DNA of 64,000 nucleotides from the NCBI GenBank assembly GCA_016180645.1, contig JACPAV010000020.1:54818-118817 (forward strand), written 5' to 3'. The notes under the pieces were generated by a model. That model was not told where the DNA came from and ran no database searches. It saw only the letters and a list, made by a program, of their open reading frames with translations. A program made the position numbers and the translations under genes. Source of the DNA: Nitrospirota bacterium (lineage in GTDB: Bacteria; JACPQY01). Positions 33,345-40,161 of this stretch are shown here, piece by piece (positions within the stretch are counted from its first letter, which is position 1; each line of letters opens with the position of its first letter).

Positions 33345-33661
33345 AACCGACCAAAAAGGAAAAAGCCTGGCTCAAGAAGGTGCAGGCTCTCACCGACGAA
33401 TGCCCGGCCTGCGGGGGATCCGGTCGGGCGGAGGAAACGGTTGAAAACGAGAATCCTTGTCCGGTGTGCGCGCCCGTGCGGATTGCCGTCCATCGAATCA
33501 GGAAGCTGGACAAGCCGCTCGAATCTTTCTCGCTCTACAGCGACGATGACGACGTGGTTCTTTTCGATACCGAGCGAGCGGCGTCGAGAGCAAAGGCCCG
33601 ATGGGAAAAGGCCGCAGCAAACCACGTTCGGGGTCCTTATCGGCATTTCGGTCGAATCTAA
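33341..33661 (+). CDS. Small zinc-binding protein
   Basis: 106 residues. CPACGGSGRAEE and CPVCAPVRIA form a DnaJ-like CxxCGGSG...CxxC zinc site at residues 22-46, followed by a helical basic tail. Function unknown. Confidence 0.55.
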   Translation: MKPTKKEKAWLKKVQALTDECPACGGSGRAEETVENENPCPVCAPVRIAVHRIRKLDKPLESFSLYSDDDDVVLFDTERAASRAKARWEKAAANHVRGPYRHFGRI

Positions 33662-33676
33662 CCGAAAGGAGAAAAA

Positions 33677-34387
33677 ATGATTCTCACTCAACGCGCATTC
33701 GACAGCCTCTCCCTCGCCATCGGGCGGGTGGCACAAGCCCTGGACGCGCCGACCTATCGGCCGGCCTTCCTGATTCCGAGCTCGGTCTACGCGCTGACGG
33801 ACCTGGCGCTCAAGTCGGGTTATCCGGAGTACCACGACAAGGTTCACGTCGCAGACGGGGAAAACCACGTGGCGTTCACGGTGACGAACGGCAACGCCAT
33901 GGTACGCGTGACGTTCCCGCGCGAGACCGTGGAGGAATATCCAATGTTCGACGGCGTACCGGCAACCACGCTCGATTCCGAAGCAGTGCTTCCCGTCGAT
34001 ACGTTGAGGGCGTTCCTCAAGACCGCCAAGGATGGCCCCAGAAGCCTCCCGATCCTGAGGAAGGTCGCCTGCGCAATCAACGGCGACATCACCTTCGCCC
34101 ACACGGACTTGACCACACCCAAGGTGGTCAAGGTACCCAAGTCCGACAAGAAGTTCCCCGTTGTGGACAAATGCATTCCCAGGAAGAAGCCCGTTTTCAG
34201 CATCCACCTCAATCCGATCCTGCTGGTTGAAACGCTTCAAGTCATGGTGAAGACGCTATCGGAGCGGCCCGTTCAACCCTGTTTCACGTTCGAGTTCTAC
34301 GGCGAAGAGCAGCCCGTCCTCATCAAGGCAAAGAGCCTGGATTCAGAGACCACGGAACTGGGACTCGTGATGCCGATGCGCGACTGA
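33677..34387 (+). CDS. Divergent sliding-clamp-like protein
   Basis: 236 residues; SD AAAGGAG. The C-terminal half (FSIHLNPILLVETLQVMVK ... PVLIKAKSL ... LGLVMPMRD) follows the last domain of DNA polymerase III beta, including the closing MPMR peptide. At two thirds of the usual ~370 residues, one clamp domain may be absent or unrecognisable. It may be an alternative clamp or a clamp-like regulator beside the full-length DnaN at 54727. Confidence 0.6.
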   Translation: MILTQRAFDSLSLAIGRVAQALDAPTYRPAFLIPSSVYALTDLALKSGYPEYHDKVHVADGENHVAFTVTNGNAMVRVTFPRETVEEYPMFDGVPATTLDSEAVLPVDTLRAFLKTAKDGPRSLPILRKVACAINGDITFAHTDLTTPKVVKVPKSDKKFPVVDKCIPRKKPVFSIHLNPILLVETLQVMVKTLSERPVQPCFTFEFYGEEQPVLIKAKSLDSETTELGLVMPMRD

Positions 34388-34396
34388 TCATTCCAG

Positions 34397-34786
34397 ATGA
34401 ACGAGGGTATGGAAAGCGTCACGAACAGACCGGCAGGGCAAGCCGAAGAGGCAAGAGGGCCGCACGGCCTTCATCCGAGGAACAAGGAGAAGAGACCTAT
34501 CCTGAAAGAAGCCGCAAGCATAGGGCAGTCCATCGTAGAGGAGGATTTTCGGTGGAGCTTGCAATCCAGCCGAGGATCGATTCGGCGTTCGGCCCATAGA
34601 CTCATGGAGCACATGCTGCAAGGAGCCGAATTCGAGGAGGTGTGGAAGGAGTACGCCCGCCTTTTCTGGACGGATGCGATCGACCCGCCGGTACAGAGCG
34701 CCGTGAAGGAAGGACTGAAAGCGTACTGCGCAGGGCACAATCCCGCAGCCTATGGGGGAATATCTCACCCGGAGCAGGGATCATGA
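34397..34786 (+). CDS. Hypothetical helical protein
   Basis: 129 residues. After a low-complexity N-terminus the sequence is helical (EAASIGQSIVEEDFRWSLQS; LMEHMLQGAEFEEVWKEYAR). No family recognised. ATGA overlap with the next gene. Confidence 0.5.
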   Translation: MNEGMESVTNRPAGQAEEARGPHGLHPRNKEKRPILKEAASIGQSIVEEDFRWSLQSSRGSIRRSAHRLMEHMLQGAEFEEVWKEYARLFWTDAIDPPVQSAVKEGLKAYCAGHNPAAYGGISHPEQGS

Positions 34787-34989
34787 GACAACAAGGCGTG
34801 ATCGGCGGCCCGCACAGGCGGCCCGCCGGAAGAAGGCAAAGAGAACAGACAGCGGAGAAGTTGCGGCGCGCCCTCAAGGCATTCATGGCCGAGTATGACG
34901 CGCCAGGCCGGGAAAATAGAAAAGAGATCAGGCTTGGACGCGCAGCCCTGGCCGGGACCAGGAAGCGGCAGAAGCACAACCGGAAATGA
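34783..34989 (+). CDS. Small very basic protein
   Basis: 68 residues from the ATG at 34783, with over a quarter Arg/Lys (RRPAGRRQREQTAEKLRRAL). Probably nucleic-acid or membrane associated. The next start follows 7 bp later. Confidence 0.45.
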   Translation: MRQQGVIGGPHRRPAGRRQREQTAEKLRRALKAFMAEYDAPGRENRKEIRLGRAALAGTRKRQKHNRK

Positions 34990-34996
34990 GACCCCG

Positions 34997-35362
34997 ATGA
35001 AAAGGATCCGACCCATCGTCAATCCAGACCTTCGACGCGCGCTGGAGGCATTCAAGGACCGCCCCGGAGGGGACGGGCGCTACGTTGCCGCGTACTGGGA
35101 GCCCAACGGGGATGAACTATGCCTGGACAACGGGAGGCGGCTCGAATGCGGCCTCTCGGACAACTGGGCGTGGCTTCGATTCCTGCGGGACCCGGCAAAC
35201 CGGTACGAGCTTGAGAAGGTACAACTTGGTAACAGCGAGCACACGGCCAATGACTGGGTCGTGTTCGACCTGAAGACGAACGTCGTCTTCGTCGCCGATG
35301 CCGGAGGAGCAAAGGCATTCGTGCGCCGCCCCCTTCGCTACGCTCCGGGGACGGCGATATGA
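34997..35362 (+). CDS. Hypothetical protein ending in repeat A
   Basis: 121 residues from the ATG at 34997 (RPIVNPDLRRALEAFKDRPG; WVVFDLKTNVVFVADAGG). No family recognised. The last ~10 codons and the stop lie in repeat A5, so the original C-terminus is probably replaced. Confidence 0.5.
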   Translation: MKRIRPIVNPDLRRALEAFKDRPGGDGRYVAAYWEPNGDELCLDNGRRLECGLSDNWAWLRFLRDPANRYELEKVQLGNSEHTANDWVVFDLKTNVVFVADAGGAKAFVRRPLRYAPGTAI

Positions 35363-35385
35363 AAAATCATGGGATCCATGCGCCG
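35327..35385. repeat. Repeat family A, copy 5
   Basis: CCCCCTTCGCTACGCTCCGG, GGACGGCGATATGAAAAATC and ATGGGATCCATGCGCCGCC. It spans the end of the preceding gene. Confidence 0.75.
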
Positions 35386-35453
35386 CCAGTGGGCGCACTG
35401 AAATCAGATGGAAGAAAGCACTGCCGACAGGGCAGCAGGAAGGAGACCTCAAG

Positions 35454-36239
35454 ATGAAAGACCAGGAAACACAGGTTGAAGCCCGCACGGGCGAGGAACC
35501 GGAAAAGCCAACCGATGCATCCCCAGTCGGTGGGGAATCATCGCCCCATACGCCGGGCACTGGGGATGATGAGTCGAATCGCGACGAGACCGCCACGCCG
35601 GTGGACCCGTCCTGCGCAGTCCTTCCTTCGCCCGCCGAAGCGGGCTTCGCGAAGGCGGGAGCTGCTACGGAGGGGGAAACGACGGAGACAGAAAAAGACA
35701 AGGCTGAGACGGACACGGACGATGAGCCCGCTGACGACGTACCATCCCCGGCCGCGGCGGCCGGCGGCGAGGCGCAGGCACTGCCAGAAGGCGAGCGAAC
35801 CGGAAGGGAAGTCATCCCCTCCGCTGCGCTCCACGAACGAGGAGATGAAGAATCACGGGGGCCTTGCGTCGTCGTGACGCTTCAGTTTGCGGACCAAGGC
35901 GTCTTGATGGTGGTCTCGTCAACACTGGCCGGGGCGCCCGTCCTGGGACCGCGCAAGGTCCGGGCGGAGGACATGGGTGAGACACTACGGAGCGTTGTGG
36001 CGGGTTACCGACTCGACCTGGAGAAATTCAGGCTCGAGAAGAAAGCCAAAGAGGAAAAACAGGCCCGAAGGATCAAGACGAACACGGCTTCACGTGCCGG
36101 CATCACACCCAGTGCGCCGGCGACGAAAGCGGCGGTGCATACGGCCGGCCAGGCCACGGCTGGAACGCCCCCCGTGACAGGATCTCCAGAGAACGGGCCG
36201 CCTGCCGGGACAAAATCGGGTCAGCCGAGCCTCTTCTGA
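35454..36239 (+). CDS. PRTRC system protein E-like, with clamp-binding-like C-terminus
   Basis: 261 residues from the ATG at 35454 (SD AAGGAGA). The first ~130 residues are acidic, low complexity and include repeat A6 in frame. The conserved part (VTLQFADQGVLMVVSSTLAG ... MGETLRSVVAGYRLDLEKFR) is a small core followed by a coiled helix, as in PRTRC protein E; position directly before protein C supports this. The last residues GQPSLF match the QxxLF peptide that docks onto beta clamps. A function for protein E is not established. Confidence 0.6.
   Translation: MKDQETQVEARTGEEPEKPTDASPVGGESSPHTPGTGDDESNRDETATPVDPSCAVLPSPAEAGFAKAGAATEGETTETEKDKAETDTDDEPADDVPSPAAAAGGEAQALPEGERTGREVIPSAALHERGDEESRGPCVVVTLQFADQGVLMVVSSTLAGAPVLGPRKVRAEDMGETLRSVVAGYRLDLEKFRLEKKAKEEKQARRIKTNTASRAGITPSAPATKAAVHTAGQATAGTPPVTGSPENGPPAGTKSGQPSLF
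35811..35873. repeat. Repeat family A, copy 6
   Basis: TCCCCTCCGCTGCGCTCCAC, GAACGAGGAGATGAAGAATC and GGGGGCCTTGCGTCGTCG. In frame within the protein E-like gene. Confidence 0.8.
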
Positions 36240-36285
36240 GAGGACAACGAACCCATCCGGAAGAAAAGGAATACAGGAGCACAAG

Positions 36286-36540
36286 ATGGAAACACCACAA
36301 GAAGGCAAGACCAAAGAAGCACCCCCATCCCAGGGACAATTGGAAATGAGGAAACGGGTGTTCGTCTACGACGGCAAGCGATTCCCCGATCCGGATCCCG
36401 GCGCAAGCATCACGCAGGTGCGGGACGTCCTGCGCGGGGCGTTTCCGGAGCTGGCCGAGGCGGAGACGCAAACCAACACCCTGGCGGACGGCACGGAGGA
36501 GATCACCTTCCGGAAAGTCGCGGGACGAAAAGGCCGCTAG
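36286..36540 (+). CDS. PRTRC system protein C (prokaryotic ubiquitin-like)
   Basis: 84 residues. The core RKRVFVYDGKRFPDPDPGA ... TQVRDVLRGAFPELAEAE ... GTEEITFRKVAGRKG matches PRTRC protein C, which corresponds to the Prok_Ub (ubiquitin-like beta-grasp) family. It probably is the small modifier or substrate handled by the E1/E2/JAB proteins encoded at 37574-40123. It ends KGR, not in a bare Gly-Gly, so maturation or a different attachment chemistry would be needed for conjugation. Confidence 0.85.
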   Translation: METPQEGKTKEAPPSQGQLEMRKRVFVYDGKRFPDPDPGASITQVRDVLRGAFPELAEAETQTNTLADGTEEITFRKVAGRKGR

Positions 36541-36565
36541 AAGCCGTCGTTCGGCGGCAGCGGCC

Positions 36566-36814
36566 ATGGCGAAAACGGGGGCGATCAGCCGGATCCTGAA
36601 CGGACTCATCAAGGTCCCGGCCGACCCCATGAGCGAACAGGTGTGGGAGTTCCTCAGAATGGAGCCCTCGGCAGGAGAGCTGATCAAGCGGGGCGATGAA
36701 ATCCTGCAAGCCGTCCGAACGCTCGAAAGGCGAGTAGGGGGCGTGGAGGCCATCATCAAGCGAATCCAATGCACTCGGGCCATTCCTTCGAAAACAACGC
36801 CGCCAGGCCTGTAA
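36566..36814 (+). CDS. Small protein between PRTRC C and F
   Basis: 82 residues (SRILNGLIKVPADPMSEQVW ... AVRTLERRVGGVEAIIKRI), helical. Not a recognised PRTRC component. Its C-terminus overlaps the start of the next gene by 46 nt, unless that gene starts further downstream. Confidence 0.5.
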   Translation: MAKTGAISRILNGLIKVPADPMSEQVWEFLRMEPSAGELIKRGDEILQAVRTLERRVGGVEAIIKRIQCTRAIPSKTTPPGL

Positions 36815-37617
36815 GTCTATCGGCCATCCGGGGACTCCTTCTCGCCGGCACCCACCGGCTGAGGTACAGCTGGATGGCAGAACAGCTCGAGTCCCTTCTT
36901 GAGGTAAAGAACTTCCTGCTGGCCGCGCAGCGCCACCTGCCGGCCCGGGCCGAGTACCTGGGAAACGTGCTGCGGCAAAGAGGAGCGCTCAGCTGCTTCC
37001 TGGAGTTCTTGAACGCCCTCAGGGAGGAGGACGTTCTCCCCATACCGGACTACATGGGCGAAGAGGCGGATGAGATCACGACGACGATCCCCCTCAACGT
37101 CATGGGGATCCATTACGACTCGCTTCCGGACTTCGGGAAAGCCGCGTGCCTGGCGGCGGCGATGTGTAGCGACGACCCGTCGTTCCTCGGTCCTCTCCAT
37201 GACGCCGCCTGCGTTCCCCTGCGAGAGGAATTCTGCGTCTGGGGCGGAGTCTGCTCAGGGCAAGAAGACCTCAAATGGCTGCGAGGCGTCAAAGCCGGGC
37301 GGCAGTGGAGACATCTCCCAAGCCTCCTCACCTGGGTGCTCAAGAAGGGCGGGAACGCGTTTGTCGACTACTCCGATGAGGAGTTCTGCGAGATGGGGGA
37401 GCCGAACTGGGACGACATCGATCACGTGGTGAAGGAGTACGCCCGCGCCAGGAGCATTCTCGGCCGCGCGACCTGGATGCGCGACCGTGTGGATGAAGGA
37501 GGAGCGCCCCGCCTCAAGGAAATGGCCTGCATCCTTGAAACGGGGATGAACAACTTTCTGAAGGGACGATTTCATGACAACCGGCAGCTCACTCTTTGGC
37601 CTCATCCCGGACATTGA
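36769..37617 (+). CDS. PRTRC system protein F-like
   Basis: 282 residues from the ATG at 36769; an internal ATG near 36873 (MAEQLESLLEV) is the alternative. Cys- and Trp-rich central region (PLREEFCVWGGVCSGQEDLK). Assignment rests on gene order (E, C, F, B, A, ThiF) and size rather than on a motif. The tail RQLTLWPHPGH has a QLTLW peptide resembling clamp-binding QLxLF motifs. It overlaps protein B by 44 nt. Confidence 0.55.
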   Translation: MHSGHSFENNAARPVSLSAIRGLLLAGTHRLRYSWMAEQLESLLEVKNFLLAAQRHLPARAEYLGNVLRQRGALSCFLEFLNALREEDVLPIPDYMGEEADEITTTIPLNVMGIHYDSLPDFGKAACLAAAMCSDDPSFLGPLHDAACVPLREEFCVWGGVCSGQEDLKWLRGVKAGRQWRHLPSLLTWVLKKGGNAFVDYSDEEFCEMGEPNWDDIDHVVKEYARARSILGRATWMRDRVDEGGAPRLKEMACILETGMNNFLKGRFHDNRQLTLWPHPGH

Positions 37618-38272
37618 GCACGCGGCTCAGGAACTGCGGGCCCGGATCGACGTCTACGACGAATCGATCCACGTGGCCGTCCGGTCCGAGCGGGGAATCC
37701 GCCGTATGGAAGTCGCACCGGAAGATCTGGCGCACGCCTTCCAGGGAATCGCGCTCACAAGCGGAATCCTGCCCAAGGGCACGGTCTTCTGGGCATCGCG
37801 AGGGACCGGGACCCGAATCGGCGTCGAAATCCCACCGGGCCGCCGGGACGTCACGTGGCGGGAAAGTAGCGGGCGGATCCGGTCGGGTAGGATTCCATAT
37901 CCCCGACTTCTATTTATCGGAGAGGAGCGGTCCTACCGTCTCTACGCCCTCAAGAGCACACCACTGGAAAGGTCCACCGTCCTTTGGGAGGCGCCTTTCC
38001 CGAACATCTACGCCGACGGAAGGATCTGCCGGGGAACAGCGCCCTTCCCGGACGCGCATCCGCAAACGATGATGAAAGCCTTCGACGTCTTCATGGAGAG
38101 CGAGTTCAACGCGGACCTGTCGGGAAGGCGTTGCCATTCCTACCCGGAAGACGTCCGACGACTTTGGGAGGGAATACGAGGTCGAAGGCGCTTCCCGGAA
38201 ATCCAGTTGATCAAGACGCACCTGACGCTGGGAGACCTGATCGGAAAGGACCATGGACCCGACTTGCGATAG
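37574..38272 (+). CDS. PRTRC system protein B (Prok-E2 family D)
   Basis: 232 residues. The stretch APFPNIYADGRICRGTA at about residue 141 is the E2-like core with the candidate catalytic Cys in RICRG, as in PRTRC protein B/Prok-E2_D. Expected to accept the activated ubiquitin-like protein from the ThiF E1. It overlaps genes on both sides. Confidence 0.85.
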   Translation: MTTGSSLFGLIPDIEHAAQELRARIDVYDESIHVAVRSERGIRRMEVAPEDLAHAFQGIALTSGILPKGTVFWASRGTGTRIGVEIPPGRRDVTWRESSGRIRSGRIPYPRLLFIGEERSYRLYALKSTPLERSTVLWEAPFPNIYADGRICRGTAPFPDAHPQTMMKAFDVFMESEFNADLSGRRCHSYPEDVRRLWEGIRGRRRFPEIQLIKTHLTLGDLIGKDHGPDLR

Positions 38273-39059
38273 CCAAACTCGAGCATGGCTCAGAAGCTTG
38301 GTGGACTACCACGTCTACACGGGAGAGTCGCTGCCGCCCGTTGCAAGCCTGGCGGGATACGACTACGTGCTGGCGGGAAACGGCCTCTTCAAGAGGGCAC
38401 AGAACGCGCTCCTATCGGCGACCATCCGGACGGCCGCGTTCAAAGCGCCGCTCCTTCCCACCTTGGAGGAAAGCCTGTCGCTGACGCATGGAAGAGTTCC
38501 CGGAAGGCTCATGGGACTGGCACTCAAGGAGAGCCGAGAAATGGCGGAGGAGATGTCGCCGCGCGAGACACTCTTCTTGATCCGGTACGATCCAGAGGCG
38601 CAGACGTATACCCTCGAGCATCCCGAGACGGAGGTTGGCACGTTCGCCGGCGTGGAGTACAGGGTTGAGGATCCCACAAACATTCTGGTCGACCTTCACA
38701 GCCACCACAATATGGCGGCCTGGTTCTCCGAAACGGACGACCGCGACGAGCAGGGACTACGAGTGTACGGAGTACTGGGACGAGTCGGCACACGGCCGGA
38801 GCTGGCGCTGCGAGTGGGCATCTACGGACACCATGGTGCGATTCGAGCAGAAGACGTTTTCGATGGCGTAACGTCACTCGTGGAAGAGGACGGGGGATCC
38901 GAGCCGCGCGATCTGAAAGAGGAAGCCGGGAAAGGAGATCCGACCTCCCGGGATCCCGACACGGAGGGAACACTGGTCCTTACGGGGAAAACCGCACAGG
39001 GACTATTCGAGCAGCTCAGAAGGTGCTGGGAAGCCCTGACCCCACGAGGACGAAGATGA
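38253..39059 (+). CDS. PRTRC system protein A (JAB/MPN metallopeptidase)
   Basis: 268 residues. The JAB zinc motif is LVDLHSHHNMAAWFSETDDRD at about residues 144-164 (HxH, then S and D). JAB peptidases cleave isopeptide bonds or trim ubiquitin-like precursors, so this gene product probably processes the protein C modifier. An N-terminal ~120-residue domain is unrecognised. The ATGA overlap couples it to ThiF. Confidence 0.85.
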   Translation: MDPTCDSQTRAWLRSLVDYHVYTGESLPPVASLAGYDYVLAGNGLFKRAQNALLSATIRTAAFKAPLLPTLEESLSLTHGRVPGRLMGLALKESREMAEEMSPRETLFLIRYDPEAQTYTLEHPETEVGTFAGVEYRVEDPTNILVDLHSHHNMAAWFSETDDRDEQGLRVYGVLGRVGTRPELALRVGIYGHHGAIRAEDVFDGVTSLVEEDGGSEPRDLKEEAGKGDPTSRDPDTEGTLVLTGKTAQGLFEQLRRCWEALTPRGRR

Positions 39060-40123
39060 AAAGAGGGGGACAGGTCATCGTCCCCTCCGCTCCGCTCCAC
39101 GGACGACGAGATGAAAAATCATGGGGGCGTTGCGTCGACTTTTCGCCTCTCTGGAGAATGGTCTTCAACACACGAGCAGAGTTTTCGATTCTCCACGTGG
39201 GCTGCGGTGGAACAGGCAGTTTCCTCTCCGGAAGCCTGGCGAGACTCGCCCATACGGCGAGGAGAACAGGACTAACCCTCGACGTCGTATTCATCGACCC
39301 GGACACGGTCACGGAAGCAAACGTAGGACGCCAAAACTTCTGCCCCGCCGACGTGGGGCGTCCAAAGGCAGAGGCTCTGTCGGAGCGGTACAACCGGGCG
39401 TACGGGTGGAACAGCACGGCGGTGGTCGAACACTTCAAGGTGTGGGCAAACGACCATAAAGCCAATCGACACATCGGGGGACTCGTTGTCGGCTGTGTAG
39501 ACACGGCGGCCGCGCGCCGGGAAATCGCGGAGTGGATCCAAGGAGCATGGGGGGGATGGTTCTGGCTGGACCTCGGCAACCACCGGCTGTCGGGACAGGT
39601 GCTTTTCGGAAACTTGGCGCGCAAAATCGGTCCCCCCGATCGAGTGGAAGGAGTTCGACTCCTGAAAGGTCTGCCGCTTCCCTCCTTTCAACACCCCGAT
39701 TTGCTACAGGACGAGCCGCAAGAGGCCGGGTCGGCCATCCTAGCCGCTCCCGCCTTCGCGACTCGTGCTACGCAGCGAAGCCCTGCTTCGCAGAGTGGCA
39801 AGCCCGCTACGGCGGGCGAAGGAAGGTCCGGCACCGCTTCCGCGTCCTGCGGGCGGAGCGACACACCGACGTCCTGCGCCGCGCGCATCGAGCGAGGCGA
39901 ACAGGGGCTGTTCGTCAACCAAATGGCCGCGGCCGTAGGGGCGGAGTACCTGTACGACATGCTGGTCACGGGGGAGATGAGGCGCTTCGCCACATACTTC
40001 GACCTCGAAAGCGGTTCGATGAGATCGCTCGCGACAACTGAGGCCAACCTTCGGCGGTTCAGCCGCCGGGAGAGAAAGCAGGACGGCAGCAAAGCGACCC
40101 CACTTCAGGCAGCCGCCGCATAG
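39056..40123 (+). CDS. PRTRC system ThiF protein (E1-like)
   Basis: 355 residues from the ATG at 39056. The nucleotide-binding loop HVGCGGTGSFLSG is at about residue 46; VVFIDPDTVTEANVGRQNF is the metal/adenylate-binding region; VVGCVDTAAARREI continues the Rossmann fold. A candidate catalytic Cys is in TSCAARIERGEQGLFVNQ near residue 273. Two foreign segments are read in frame: repeat A7 in the N-terminus (about residues 8-28) and a composite B3/palindrome block (39724-39862) immediately before the catalytic-Cys segment. Role: adenylation and transfer of the ubiquitin-like protein to the E2-like protein B. Confidence 0.88.
   Translation: MKRGGQVIVPSAPLHGRRDEKSWGRCVDFSPLWRMVFNTRAEFSILHVGCGGTGSFLSGSLARLAHTARRTGLTLDVVFIDPDTVTEANVGRQNFCPADVGRPKAEALSERYNRAYGWNSTAVVEHFKVWANDHKANRHIGGLVVGCVDTAAARREIAEWIQGAWGGWFWLDLGNHRLSGQVLFGNLARKIGPPDRVEGVRLLKGLPLPSFQHPDLLQDEPQEAGSAILAAPAFATRATQRSPASQSGKPATAGEGRSGTASASCGRSDTPTSCAARIERGEQGLFVNQMAAAVGAEYLYDMLVTGEMRRFATYFDLESGSMRSLATTEANLRRFSRRERKQDGSKATPLQAAAA
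39077..39138. repeat. Repeat family A, copy 7
   Basis: CATCGTCCCCTCCGCTCCGC, TCCACGGACGACGAGATGAA and AAATCATGGGGGCGTTGCGT. In frame in the ThiF N-terminus. Confidence 0.85.
39724..39862. repeat. Repeat family B, copy 3, interrupted by other palindromes
   Basis: The B left half (GGCCGGGTCGGCCATCCTAG) and right half (GTCCGGCACCGCTTCCGCGT) are separated by ~70 bp of CTTCGCGACTCGTGCTACGC and GCCCGCTACGGCGGGCG palindromes. The whole block is an in-frame insertion in ThiF. Confidence 0.8.
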
Positions 40124-40161
40124 CCGGCGGCACACCCATCACACGAAAGGACAGGACAATC

